Position numbers and translations under genes: made by a program. A stretch of DNA of 64,000 nt from Toxoplasma gondii ME49 (Eukaryota > Apicomplexa > Conoidasida > Eucoccidiorida > Sarcocystidae). Where the stretch lies: contig NC_031469.1 of assembly GCF_000006565.2 (NCBI RefSeq), forward strand, positions 1,417,744 through 1,481,743. Direction: 5' to 3'. Shown in pieces: positions 1-11,820 of the stretch (position 1 is its first letter; each line of letters opens with the position of its first letter). Under the pieces are notes generated by a model. The model saw only the letters and a program-made list of their open reading frames with translations, searched no databases and was not told where the DNA came from.

Positions 1-404
1 CGAATCACAGACTTTCGGTGAGAAATGCCTCTGTATGGAACGGAATCGGGGCAGAGAAATGACGAAAACGAGACAAGAAGAAACGCTGCGCTCTGTTCCA
101 CATTGGTTATGTTCTAAGCGCAACATAGGGGTCATTGTTATCACTCGTACAGTGAGAGAGGGCAAAAAGCTACTTAGGTGATAGTTTGATCAGTGTCGCC
201 CTATTGGGAGTAATCACCTGTAAGAAAGAGTCATCTATCAGAAGAACTTCAAATGGGCGATGTGTACGAGAGGGGAGAACAGGTCGAACTTCGCATTGCA
301 AAGGATCTCAACTCAAAACCACCAGTTCTGGGTGACGCTCTCTTGCGTTTGAAAAACCGGGAAACGGACAACGAAACACAGGCATCGATAACCATGGACG
401 GAGA

Positions 405-444
<40 letters not shown>

Positions 445-558
445 GCTGCATGTGAGTAGTTTGGACAGTATGTATATACAACATGTGTGCGTTTGTGTCT
501 ACACATCTTAATCACCGTGTCTTATTTCTTCACATGATCGTGTGTTTGGTCACTTCAG
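1..558. other. No supported gene (likely intron or flank)
   Basis: I see no convincing exon here. A short open frame on the + strand (253-459) runs straight into a (TA)n tract and gives a Tyr-Ile repeat, which argues against coding. The stretch may be the intron before the candidate exon at 559. Confidence 0.4.
408..441. repeat. (TA)n microsatellite
   Basis: About 17 uninterrupted TA units. Similar tracts occur at several other places in the window. Confidence 0.95.
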
Positions 559-704
559 CATTCGGCGTGACACCCAAAGGTTGTCCGCTTCGCAGTAACT
601 TGGGAGTGGCACTGCCAGTCCCTTTTCCTGAACTCCTCGAGTTGAACGAGGACAAAGGAACTCCGTTTGTCCTGCGAACCCCGTCCGGGCGTCGCATCTC
701 GTAA
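559..704 (+). CDS. Possible last exon of an Mrp/NBP35-family Fe-S ATPase
   Basis: A candidate terminal exon follows a pyrimidine-rich acceptor ending at 558 (tttggtcacttcag) and stops with TAA at 702-704; it needs one base from an upstream exon. The peptide begins FGVTPKG, continues NLGVALPVPFPELLEL, then NEDKGTPFVLRTPSG. In the Mrp/NBP35/HCF101 family of P-loop scaffold ATPases for Fe-S clusters, the C-terminal part has the same order: a FG..KG turn, a GVPLLG.VPLDP strand, then GKPFV...P.S. The resemblance is pattern-level only. The Walker A region would lie outside the window to the left, so the family call cannot be confirmed here. Alternatives are an unrelated gene or chance coding. Confidence 0.33.
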
Positions 705-1592
705 ATGCACAAATTTGTGAAAACAGTGGCTTATGGCATCAGTAGAAAGAACGCGTTGTCGAGAGAGCAACAACGCAAGAGAACGAAGTCATGAATGTCG
801 GTCGCACCACTCGTACCTGTCGTCTGAGGTCCTCTGCCAGAGAACAAAAACGGTGCGTGTCCCATATATAGATACATATATATCCGTGTACTTTCCCATG
901 GTTTAATGTTCGAATAAAACAGTGGAGCAGGGAGACAGAGAACAGTGAATGCATGTGTTGCTGTGGCAGCATCCTTTGGTTGCTGCGTCTTGCGTAAAAC
1001 AACCAGTGTTCGTATTGGCGTCAGTGCTGGTTTACTCGATGGAAGCCGTCGCGATGCTTCCCCTCTTGAATGGACAGTCGCTTCGCATGTCTCGTCTTTT
1101 CCTGTTTGTTCGAATGAATGCTAGCTTATGCCGTCGGGGTCTTCCTTCCACACCAGGCATCCTCTTCCATTAACTCTTCCTTTCAAACCTGCAAGGCGCG
1201 TCTTCTCTACGTGTGTTTCTGCGTGATGCGCCAACCCACACGGCGGAGAGTCGCTTTGTACAGTAACAGATGAAGGGAAAACAGTGTTCACTTTTCTCCC
1301 TCGCTTCGGCCATCATCTCGATTCCCTTCGCATCCGCTAGGCGCTTTCTTCGCTTCCCTCTCTTGCTCCAGCGGCAAGGCGAGGGAACGGTAACAGCGAT
1401 GCACAGTTTTAACGCTGCCTCCTCCCGGCGCAGTGACTACACAGAGCAATGGTATCTTTTTGTCATCTGCGCTGGACCCCAGACTCCAATGCAGACATCA
1501 GATGCACGGGCCACGTCTTGCTGAGGCCAGAACACGCTGTCTCCGTGGCGATAGTCTGAAACGTTCATAGACCTACGCATGTGGATGCACTT

Positions 1593-1596
<4 letters not shown>

Positions 1597-1625
<29 letters not shown>
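1597..1625. repeat. (TA)n microsatellite
   Basis: Uninterrupted TA tract in the intergenic region. Confidence 0.95.
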
Positions 1626-1627
<2 letters not shown>

Positions 1628-1977
1628 CGAATGGACACACATTCATAAATACATCTATATAAATTTATCCGAAACTATATGTACCGGCCCGACCCAACAT
1701 GCGGGCAAACAAACAGGAACGAATGGAAAGCTTTTTGTTGTCGCTGTTCTTCGCTGTCCTTCTAACCACTGTGTTTATCGCCGCAAGAATCCAGAGGAAG
1801 CGAGCGGGAAGACCACGCGAGTGGCACCCAGATTCGCAAAGAACACCAAAAACCAAGGTATATACATACAGTAGTGTTGGCATATATGTATATATCGCCC
1901 ACCAAACGACAGATTCAGTCTTGAAATATACATGCAGAAGCATATAGCTGCATGTGTACGCACGTATGTGGAATCGC

Positions 1978-1979
<2 letters not shown>

Positions 1980-2013
<34 letters not shown>
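1980..2013. repeat. (TA)n microsatellite
   Basis: Uninterrupted TA tract of about 17 units, 350 bases from the previous one. Confidence 0.95.
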
Positions 2014-2014
<1 letters not shown>

Positions 2015-3588
2015 GTGCCTATGAGAGTAGCGATACATATATACATATACTTTAGCTCTATGCGGAGAGACATTTTGAATTCAATGCAGACATTACAACG
2101 AATCCTTGTCGCTCTCTTCAAGTGGCAAAGAATCTGACAAAGGTCGAATCCTTCCAGCATTTTGACGAAACAGTGACACGTTTCACCAACATTTATGTAC
2201 ATGCATGAAATGCATATTTCCTCCATCTCGTGCGTCAAAATCATATATGCACAGTCATACTTTTTCTGGTGTAAGCTATCTCCTTTATGTACGAGTATTA
2301 TATCTGCTTCGTTTGTTACACATATTAATAGCAAAGCATGGACACGTCTCTGACCGCACTAATCATCGTTGCTTGTTTCCGCTTAACTCTCTTCCAGAAC
2401 AAACGGAGAATTCGAAATGTTATCGGATTCCTGTCGCAGTGGTGTCTTCGCCGCTCGCCCTCAGTGTGCGCAACAGGTCTGTCCGTGTGTGTAAGCATAA
2501 TATTTGTGCGCATGAAACATTCGTGTGAGACCACAACGCGCGCACGTTTGCTCCGTTCGTGCTCATACCCAATCCCTCAGAAGACTTTGCTGAGAAAGAT
2601 CTCTCTGTCTTCGAAAGAATGAAGATAAACTCGAGAAACGGTAACAAGCTGGTCACACGAATTTGAAGCTGCATGCTCCCTCCTGCGACTTAGACCTCAG
2701 GTAGCACACCAAGCTGAGACGTGCAAGCGAATATGGCAGTGCTTGAAGGCAGCAAGAAACGCGTAACTATGAATATCTCCCCTGCAGAAGTGATCTCGTG
2801 AGGATCCACAACCAGAAATGCCGAGTTTTATTGCTAGCGCAAAATAATTACAGAACAAGCGCGTAGTTAAATGCGACGCTGGGTGATCGGAGTTGGCTCT
2901 CTGTCCACTTTGACGAGGAAGAAAGCAATAAGACACGCCGAGAAATCAGGAGGATAAAGATTATTGTCTTCAATGCTGATATCCGGACTTCTGTATTTCC
3001 CGCTCCAACGCTGTTTTCCCCTTTTCCATGGTTGACAGACGATTGCACAGACCTTCAAGTATTCGTTTCTTCGCTGTGAACCTGCGACATGGTTTCACTG
3101 AAAACAGAAGAGCGGTTCCAGATCCAAAGCAGGGGCATTCATTTTCTTTCCAAAGACCGCGTCAACGAAGAATAAGCACCCTCTGCGAGAGAGGGGCAAG
3201 GCACCAAGAGACGAAAACAGCGTGTCGTGGTACAGACACCCCGCCACAGGTCGTGACAACCGTGAGTCGTCGGTCGGGTGCTGTTTTTTTGCTCTTGGCC
3301 TTTTGCGCCTGCGGCGTTTTTTGAGGCCTATAGGAAAAGAAAAGTGTGACATCTAATTCTTTCTGCTATTGTTTCTGCGTAGTGTTTTCGTGTTCGTTCC
3401 TTTTTCCTTTGGCTTTCGATGCGTCTTCACACATCAGTGGAAATCCAGGAACACAACACACGGTGTAGCTCTCTTTCCCATTCTCGTTTTTCCCTCAAGT
3501 GTGTGCCATTGTCCGTTTTGGCGTTCGTCAAGTGAGAAGAACAGGGAGCCGGCGACCGCCCTCGTGCCTGGCCATAGCGACTACAGAC

Positions 3589-6586
3589 ATGTCATCCCAG
3601 AAGAAAACGACGGATCTCAAGGAGTTCGCCGATGGTAAGCAACAGAGGACAAAAACCCTTAGTAGATAGGCAGAAAAGTGTCTACATTTATATGCGTGTC
3701 TAGCCGTGTAGACGTTTCTATGCTTATGGAGCGTTCCACGTAGGAATAGATGTCGGACATTAATTGCGCTTCTGCCGCTGACAGGGACTTACGAACGGAA
3801 GACACAGCGAAAGAAAGATACCTCTCCAACTGGGTGCACCTACTCATCTAACCATGGCCTCATCTTGTTCGTGTATGCATGCTCGTGTACCCGTATGTAC
3901 GTTTGCATGCGAAACCTTGTACGTGTATAATGTGTACTCACGGCGTACGTGAGACTTACACGCCAGTTCTTCCCGTCTGCTCCTTTCTGGCGGAACTTGA
4001 ACACCCGGTGCGGTCTGCCGTTTCTTATCCTTTTTGGATATAAATTCACCCTTGCAGGCCTCGACGCCCATATATGTGTGCCTCTTCTTATTTTTTGCTT
4101 TTTCCCACTTTTGTGTTTAACGCAGGCGATATTCCTGACGACATCTTGAAGGGATGTCTTAGTACGGATCTACAACTTCTTAATGGAGACTGGACGATCC
4201 TCTCCGACAGGTAAGAAAGCTCAATACAGGAAAGCAAAGACACTGCATATGTATATATACATGCATTTACGCGTCGGCGCCTGCAGGAGGATGTAGACAT
4301 ATAGTCCCCTACATGTACCTATCTACTTGTGTGTGTGTGTGTGTGTTTGTGTGTGTGTTTGTGTGCGTGCGTGCATATATAAATTTATATGTTAGGGAAA
4401 GGCGTAAAGATTGCTTGAGCGAAAAGAGGTGGACGCTATGGCCGACAGGTACCACGTGTTCATACACATTATTTTCTTTTTAAGTATAAAACTATATCCA
4501 TCTCCCCTCTACGGATGGAGCCCTCAGGTGGACGCCAGAGGGATGTTTGAGCTAAAAGCGATAACGCGTGGTAAGCATAAGCGTGAATGTGCTTACAGAT
4601 ATGGGTAATAGTGTGGTCAATGGATATGCAACTTTTGTGAGAATCCTCGTTATAGAAAAAACAATCAGTGCACATTCAATGCTGTTTTGTTTTTTGCTCC
4701 GTTACCAGGTCAGGCCCTATGACAGATATTACAGAGATGCTGGGTCTGGATAAATTGGACCGAATGAGTTGGGAACTCTCTCTCCAGGTCTCTGCTCCAC
4801 GCCTGAATCTCACGTTCACGGAAGAAGGCAACGTTGCAATTCTTCGGGTGGACTGCATGTGCCAGTTAGGCATAGAGTACATCCGTGATATTCATTTCGA
4901 TGGCAAGCACAAAACCGGAGTGCATGTAAGTTCCCTTCCTTATTTAAGGAGTCACTGTCTGCTACTAGATGGCAGAGCTAGTATCGTCTGGTTTATATCT
5001 CATGATTTTACTGTCTTCCCTCCGTATGTTTGCCAAGCGTTACTTGTCACAGCACCACTCATATGCGTGTGCCTCTCTTGTTCCTAGGTTCATCGAGTTA
5101 CTAAACAGGTGCCAGGCCCACAAGAATCCAATCCGTGTATCCCCTTAGAGACAAGCATTAGGAAAGAGACTATCAAAGTTAAAAGCTCCGTGTGTGTTCC
5201 TGTCCTTTCCGTTCTTTCAGATCAACCCTTTTTCCCGAGGTTCGCGTTTTTCCATGCTTTGACGCATTCTGTGTGTTTTTTTGAGAGGGATGTCTCAAAT
5301 CCCCCTTGGGGACGCATTTGTTTTAGTTCCATGTGAATAATGTCGGCGCTTTTTCCTTCCTCTACCCTTGTTGTCTCATGCGTTCCTCTGTGCTTTCTGG
5401 TTGGCTGTTGCTTCTCACTCAAGCTTCGGGACTTATTTCCCAATCCACCCTTGAGTCACATGTCCTCCGGATTCGACGACGGCGAGCTCTGTGCAGTCAG
5501 GGACGGCTCCAAACTCTTCGTCCGCTACGAAATGGAAAAGGGTCGGCAACGGCAAAACGGGAATGATAAATCAGGTTTACGTGTGTCCCACATGTTCATG
5601 CAAGTAGAGACATCATTGTATCAAAACCAGAGTCAACTCGCATTCAAGGTGTGATATTTCTCAAGGAAATAAAACGCCTATACATATGCATGTGTTCGTC
5701 CATGGGGGGATATGCAGATATGCGGGTAGATGTCGTCCCCTACATGCACACGTGTGAGTCGCGTCTAAACAGACACACCTAGCAAGACTTCTCCTTACGT
5801 AGTTGGGGCATGCATCGCCAATCAGATGTCGAGGACTGCGTTCGTTGTTTCTAGAAGGAGGAGGTGACGGAAGGATACAAGCACGGATTTGTTTTGTTAC
5901 CACACAAGTCTGCCGTTGTGTCCGGCAGAGACGAAACACGTTTTCCCTCTCGTTTCTTTGTTCATATCTTTGCGCGTGCTTCGGCCCTCACGTTTCTCGT
6001 TATACCGCCGTCGTCGGCTTTCTGTAAGCTGTCCTCTTCTCTATCTTCTTTGATCATGCCTCTGCCGTTCATTCCCAAGTAGATTCCTCTGTTGTTTTAA
6101 GGGTATCTCAGCTGTAGTCTGAAGTGGTTTTCTTCTTTTTTCTCATGTCTATGTTTTTTGTGTGCATCCATGAATTTTGCTAGGGACGTTGTATATGACT
6201 CGAGTCGTTCTTTATAAAGACCCGGAAAACCGCGTTGACGGACCTATCACCCTCGCCAAGGTCAGTAGGAAGCGGAGTTGCACTCGTTGGCCAGTATACA
6301 GCTGCTTGTCTCTACCGACGTATTCCTGTACGTGTGCATTTATTTTCTTTGTGCACATGCATGTATGAAGTGTATGCTTATATCGACATACACACGCTTC
6401 TTCTTTGTTTACTGGAACGATGCACGCGCCTCATCGTCTGAGGAAATCGAGGTTCGGTTGCCCCCTGCTTCCGCGTCGTTACTTTCCCTGCAGTACTGCG
6501 TAGTGAACAAGAAGACGGGTGTCAAGCACGAAGTGTACAGATACCATCGACGAGTGAGCCAGCAGTCTAGTGATGCCGGTTTCTGA
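3589..6586 (+). CDS. Fatty-acid-binding-protein-like (calycin fold) protein, seven exons
   Basis: Predicted exons: 3589-3634, 4126-4210, 4709-4925, 5088-5108, 5424-5574, 6184-6260, 6494-6586. All have GT donors and AG acceptors and keep phase, giving 229 residues. After a short acidic N-terminus the protein reads LNGDWTILSDRSG (Trp about residue 38), then a MLGLDKL helix-like stretch, then paired strand-like segments (LNLTFTEEGNVAILRVD; IEYIRDIHFDG; DDGELCAVRDGSKLFVRYEM). This order matches intracellular lipid-binding proteins: GxW, helical lid with LG, a G-D-I/V turn, F-D-G, then a DG..L strand pair. There is no signal peptide, so a soluble cytosolic lipid carrier is the natural inference. 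It is about 100 residues longer than a typical FABP (about 130), with extra length at both ends and between strands. The family is inferred from pattern only; another calycin-type fold is possible. Exon 4 is only 21 bases. Confidence 0.7.
4328..4376. repeat. (GT)n-rich tract
   Basis: GT repeat with a few interruptions, inside the second intron of the FABP-like gene. Confidence 0.9.
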
Positions 6587-9500
6587 GACGGATGACAGTT
6601 GGACAAAACTGGTGTCTGTCAAATTCCATGTACGGCAAGGCGGTGCGCGCGTCCGACAAGGGAATTTACAGTGTTCTTTTGTAGATCAGCTTTCGCGGGA
6701 CCAGAGAAACCATCCGAGGGGGTCTGCAAAAGCGCCAGAAAAAAACAGATTTGGGTAGACTCCACTGTTGAGTCACAGCAAAGTAAGCGCGCAGACTCAA
6801 GGTTCTTTCGCGAGTTGTCTGTGCCCACCTTCTCCTCCTTCCTCACGTTTCTCGTCCGATGGCAGAGACCCATCTGTTCTCTGTTCCTTTCTCCTGAGGG
6901 CAAGCGAGGAAGACATGCGGGCACGTTCCGCAGAAATGCTTTCGTCTTCGCTACGTCTCTCTTTCTGCCGTTCTTGCTCCTTCGTATTTCTCGAAGAGGA
7001 CACAGCAATACGAATGTTCATCGATGTCCTACGCTGAGCTTCGCTAGGTCGAAAACCATAACCAGTTTTTTCGCGACGTCGTTTTCTCGCCTGTCTCCTT
7101 ATGGCACCCTTCCTGCGTAGCGTGAAAAACGCAACAGACCTGGCAGTCTTATTGGGTCTACTATACACAAAAAGTGGGTTCCCTCGCCTGTAATCGGCTC
7201 CCATCTTTGATTCCTTTCACACTCGGTCTGTCTACTGGTCCTCTCTTCCTCTTGGCGTCGGTTGTCACGCATCTACGGCTTCGTTCCGCTGGGGTCAGCC
7301 AGTGGTCGTTTTTTAGTGGGCTGCGTGCATTCTTTTCACAACGATTCCGCCGCAGTAGATTGATTCAGTCTCAAACCGATCGTGACTTCTCTTGCAAATC
7401 TTTCAGTAGGACCTGACACAAAGATGTATTCTCAAAGGCGCAGGAACGCTCTTCTGTATCCACACGGACACCGATCGTGCTCTGATGTCGATACATCGAC
7501 TAGCATGCACAAATAAACGAATCAGGGAAAGTCTCGACGATAACGCGTTGCAAGCAAAAAAATCATTCAGGATCAAGTGCCTACGGAACAGACACCGGAC
7601 TCGTGAAACAGGAGTCATCCGCTGCTTCTGCCAGCATATCTCTGCAGCACACGTCGATGCTTCGAAACGCCTGGTACACTAAACTGTTTAAATCAAAAGG
7701 CCAAAACGCGTTCTTATGCCTCCACGTGGCTATCAATGTGAACGAGCTGCACTGACAGCTCATGGGTTAAGATGTCAAAATGCGAAGAAAGGCAAGTGGC
7801 CGTTTCCGTCGCGAGTGAAAATATAGGTGTGTATCTTCGCTTAAGTCGGTTCAGCTGTATGGGCCAAGCCACGCGAGATACTGCCGCAACATGGTATCTA
7901 CAAGGTTATCTTTTCGGCTAATGTTGGAAGTATTATACCAGCCTGAGATCCTGATGGAACATAGATCGTAGACCGAAAATTAACGAAGCGTGTCGTACGA
8001 GGATAGGCATGTTTTCTGAAAGAGGACTCTCTTCCGGGGGCGAAAACAGATGCTAGTTGCAATATCAACGTCACTTATTTAATTGCTAAGCGGAAGCACA
8101 CATTCTTGCAGTGCTAAGTCCCCGCATATGGTCCCCAATGCGGTACCGCTCCTAGTGGCAATTTGTTTGGAACTCTGTAACACTGTTATCTACTTTCGTT
8201 TCCATGACCTATATATATGTGTATGTCTTCAAAGGCACAGTCTGTCCTCTTCAGGGCGTATGTGTGTTCGCGTGGACCGTATTGTCAAGGGTCTTGCTCT
8301 AAGACGTATTCATATGCATATTTATATATATAGATATCTTTGTTGGGCGTTTCCACTGCAGTACGTGTGCATGAGTTACAAATAGTAGAGGTTTCTAATC
8401 CTACGTATTCTTATGCGCAAATGCATTACAGATATGCCGAGTATAGAAATACAATTTTCTTCGCATGCAATCGCATTTTAAAGCACGTACTGTGTGGTCG
8501 CTTATGTTTTTCGTTTCTTCCGCGCCCCACATGGAAGATGCGGAACGACCCTTCGCATAGAAACCGCCTGTTACGGCAACAGCGTTAATGATCGGACGGC
8601 AGGCATTTTCTCTCGGAAAAAAACGTTTGCTGTTCTTCAAACGAGGATATCGGAAGAACGGACATGAAACATCAAAACATAATGGGTTTCCGTACTGTCC
8701 CCTTTCTGCTCCTCTGTATCTGACACTCCTCTTGCGACGGCACAAAAGATGAACTGGAAATTAACAGCATTTCTGTCTTCTCCGTTCCACCACATACGGC
8801 TCCCGTCTCTCCCCTCGTCTCCCACCTGCGCTTTTCTTTCCCTGTTTTCTCCTTTCGATTTTCCTCAGCCCCGCATTCACACCCTCACGGTCGCGTCATG
8901 GCCGTGTCTTGCTGCCCCTACAGACGAAACCCTAAAGTTGTCTCTTGCCAAAAAAAAACGTGACAGCTCGAGAGAAACGGGGAAAGCAGGGACGATGCTA
9001 AGGATGCACTTGAGGGAAAACGATATGGAGAAAAGGCACCAAAAAGACGAAGAATGGAAAGAGGCGACCACGGCCGCAAACACGGGCCCGCAACCGTGGA
9101 AGTACAACTATAGACGAGTGAGAAAAAATGGGGGCACGTAGTATACAGGGGGATGGACAGAACACGGAAAACCATCATGAGAATCCAAAAGAACGCTGAG
9201 TCAAAGATCCGCCCATCACAGCGAAAGCAAAGGCAAGAACCAGTCTGTGCAACAGTCACGAAACTCCAGACTTTCAACTCCTTGATTTGTTTCCGCGCCA
9301 CGCGACCTCCTGTCTCTGATCCTGATAGCCGACGGCCCCGTGGACTCTTCTAGAGCTCCAGACTCGTAAAAAAGGACGAGAGGCCAACGACAAGAATCAT
9401 GGGAACGCACAAAAGCCGCGTTTTCTCATACGGTCGCACTCTCCAGGGCCTCACGCAGACACCCCCCACACCGAGACATCACACAGACCCAAAATCTGTA

Positions 9501-10610
9501 CATAAAAATACACACGAAAAGACGCGCACGTGTTCGTGGATACAGAAGTGCAGTTCGGCATTTCCTTATTTACCCTTCTGTGTACGCAGCAAGAATGTGA
9601 CGAGACGACAGGCGGGTCAATGACGCGGAACGAAGAGAAAAGGACTCTAGAAAATGCCACCGCGGTCACTTGGCCAGAAACGAAACTTTTTCCTTTCTGG
9701 GCTTCAGTCAGGCAGTGCCGAGAAGAGGCAAGATGCCTTGTTCCTTTTCTAGTTTTTCCTCCAGTTCATACACAAATACATATGCAGACGCACACACATG
9801 TGTGTGTGTTTATACGTTTCCAGTGAATAAAGTTTGCATGCACAGATGTACAAAGACATAAAAAAGTATACACACTCACGCGCCCGCTTTTACCTATATA
9901 TATATATATATATATATATACGTATTCTGCCACATTTTTGTATGCAGCTGCAAGCATACAAGCATGACCGCTTGTAACTCCACGATATCCTGTCACGAAA
10001 AGGGGGGTTACGCACGTGTCGGTGCCTCATACATCAGGTGACGCGTCGGAGTTTTAAGAGAAAAGCTAAAGAGAAGGGAAACCCAGCACGAACAAACTCC
10101 CTTCCTCTAGCTGTCCTCGGGTTCTGCACAGAGGCCATAGCCTCGAATCTTGTCCTCCTCAACTGGAAGCACGCTTGAAAGGTCGACACCACATGCGTTT
10201 GTAGTTCCTTCCCATCCAGTGCGCTTGGTCTACTAGACTTGGATGGAGCTTTCCACACAGGCAGTTGTACATCGGTATAAAAATAAATAGAAATGAAGCA
10301 TACAGCAGATTCTGCAACGCGCACGCAGGCGAGATCGCCGCTGCAGTTGTCGACGAGGTTCAGTCCATGCCGAACAGGCAAAAACTCAAAAACCACCGAA
10401 AAACCCCACTCCATTGTCGCATACAGTCGTGCAGGCACACACTCTCTTGTTGCTGCGTGTTCTGCAAATTTCGAGACTCAGCGAGATGCTATCGGTCCCT
10501 TCGTTGCGACTTCTCCGACAGCACCCTGGTGACTCGAACAATTTGCCGGTTCCTCTTCTTCCTCCTTTCAAACCTCCCCTTCCCCTTCTGCCGCCCCACA
10601 TTCTCTCCCT
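6587..10610. other. Long intergenic region
   Basis: About 4 kb between the + strand FABP-like gene and the - strand gene ending at 10611, so the flanking genes are convergent. No exon with good splice sites or protein-like composition was found on either strand. The open frames present are short and overlap each other antisense. Confidence 0.5.
9895..9921. repeat. (TA)n microsatellite
   Basis: Uninterrupted TA tract in the long intergenic region. Confidence 0.95.
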
Positions 10611-11411
10611 TCACTCCCTGACGACAGTCCTCTGTGTGTGGAGAGGTTGTGAGCGTTGTGCAGAGTCGAGAGGTGCACATCCCCCTGACGCGAGGAGTCT
10701 CGTGTGCAATGTCCTCTCTTTCTCTTCCAGTTGATCTCTGCCTTCCTTTGCCTCTCGCTCCCGAACCTGCCCTAAACCGTCCCCTCGCGGATCTTCCTCT
10801 CTTCTGCGTTTCGCGCCCCGGCTGTCTAAACAATCTTGCGGCTCGCTTCCTCTCTCCCTCCGACCCTGCTCTCCCGCCTCGTCTTCTGGTGTGCTCCCCT
10901 CCGGCAGTGTACGTCCAGAGCGCTGGACGCCACCCGCAGTCGGACCGCCGTTTACGCGCCCGTAACACGCTCCAGAAGAGATTCCCAGTCGCCCCTGCAC
11001 TCTGCCTGCTCCCAGGGAAGAGGCAAGGGGAGAGGATAGTACGCCTAGGGGAGACAGCGAGGAAGAGACCACGTTCCGCCCATACACCCCACCTTCGGGC
11101 AAGGGCGCTGGAGGACACCCCGCATCGTTGGTCTTGCTCTGGAGTGCTTCCGAATGCTGACGAGACAGGAACGAGGAAGAGAATCCGCTCGGCGCGGAAT
11201 TCAAGGCTCCCACCCCCGCAGAGATCTCGGAAAGCAAACTGGAGTACGAGGTCTCTAACTCGTCGATCGGGTCCGTCACCAATTGTAGAGTCCCTTCAAT
11301 CACTTGGTCTTCATCAGTCAATGTCGGCTCCGGAAACCCTTGCCAGGGGCCCTCAGTCACCTCCCGAACCTGGATACCGTAACAGGCACATTTGCATGCA
11401 TGCATCTCCAT
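10611..11411 (-). CDS. Unidentified low-complexity protein or last exon
   Basis: A - strand open frame ends with a stop at 10611. The first in-frame ATG is at 11411 (266 residues); an internal acceptor (ggtatccag) just downstream could instead mark the start of a last exon. The first 70 or so residues look conserved (VREVTEGPWQGFPEPTL, then DEDQVIEGTLQLV and DPIDELE). The rest is Ser/Gly/Pro-rich and then charged and Arg/Glu-rich (RGAKRRREED), typical of disordered tails in coccidian proteins. A TGCATGC-containing run lies at the putative start. I do not recognise the family. A 293-residue + strand frame covers the same bases, but it is Arg/Pro/Ser-rich throughout and less protein-like, so I prefer the - strand. 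Confidence 0.45.
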   Translation of the reverse strand: MEMHACKCACYGIQVREVTEGPWQGFPEPTLTDEDQVIEGTLQLVTDPIDELETSYSSLLSEISAGVGALNSAPSGFSSSFLSRQHSEALQSKTNDAGCPPAPLPEGGVYGRNVVSSSLSPLGVLSSPLASSLGAGRVQGRLGISSGACYGRVNGGPTAGGVQRSGRTLPEGSTPEDEAGEQGRRERGSEPQDCLDSRGAKRRREEDPRGDGLGQVREREAKEGRDQLEEKERTLHTRLLASGGCAPLDSAQRSQPLHTQRTVVRE

Positions 11412-11538
11412 CAGTGACGCGGACTCTATCACGTTCTTTATGGTTTCCTCGTACCGTGTGTGGACTCTTCTGGTCCAACCCTACTTTCGCAGTGAAATTC
11501 GGGCTCTCGAAATAAAGCAATTTTATTTATAAACGAGC

Positions 11539-11604
11539 AGTGGATCTGGACCACTGACCTTCGAGTCATGAACCCGACGTGCTATCATCCTGCTCTACTA
11601 GGGC
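11539..11604 (-). pseudogene. tRNA-Met-like remnant lacking the 3' acceptor strand
   Basis: Read on the - strand from 11604, this shows an acceptor 5' strand GCCCTAG, TA, a D arm (GAGC/GCAC, three of four pairs), a five-pair anticodon stem TCGGG/CTCGA around the loop TTCATGA (anticodon CAT, bases 11570-11568), a variable AGGTC, and a perfect five-pair T stem AGTGG/CCACT with loop TCCAGAT. The next bases (GCTCGTT) do not pair with GCCCTAG at all. Four of the five helical elements look normal and the last is missing, so this is a truncated tRNA gene or a tRNA-derived head joined to other DNA, not a working tRNA gene. Confidence 0.6.
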
Positions 11605-11737
11605 AATATCCTTCAAAAATCGGTTATTCTCTTCCACCTTCAGCTACATATAAAATATATACATCTGCTTGTCATACTAAATGAAGAGTCAAAGTTAAAG
11701 ACTTTGATAACATCATACCACGTTTTACTCTTGTTCT

Positions 11738-11820
11738 AGTTCTACAATAATTATCGTCTTAACTACGCTCTGCTAACACAGTAGAACTTGGATTCGGTAA
11801 ACAAAGACGTTCAAGATCTA
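11738..11820 (+). pseudogene. Decayed copy of the exon at 24761-24944
   Basis: Bases 11778-11818 match 24771-24811 at about 35 of 41 positions, including a 20-base identical run (aacttggattcggtaaacaa). Similarity continues upstream through the place of the splice acceptor (roughly 18 of 24, then 23 of 34 bases). Here the acceptor AG is AC, and the Gln codon CAA is a TAG stop, so the copy cannot be spliced or translated in the same way. Many of the differences are C to T or G to A. It is a broken duplicate or a member of a dispersed repeat family. Confidence 0.5.

Larger units (their letters stand above)
705..3588. other. Intergenic region upstream of the FABP-like gene
   Basis: About 2.9 kb without a supported exon. 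Open frames on both strands are short, mutually overlapping and often run through TA repeats. The last few hundred bases are probably promoter and 5' UTR of the gene starting at 3589. Confidence 0.5.

Noticed and set aside
4529..4570. Possible extra exon in the FABP-like gene (acceptor ccctcag, donor GTAAGC)
   Set aside because: In the required phase it contains a TAA stop, and the fold reads through without it.
10634..11515. 293-residue + strand frame
   Set aside because: It lies antisense to a - strand frame with a more protein-like N-terminus and is Arg/Pro/Ser-rich throughout, as expected for the shadow of a GC-rich coding region.
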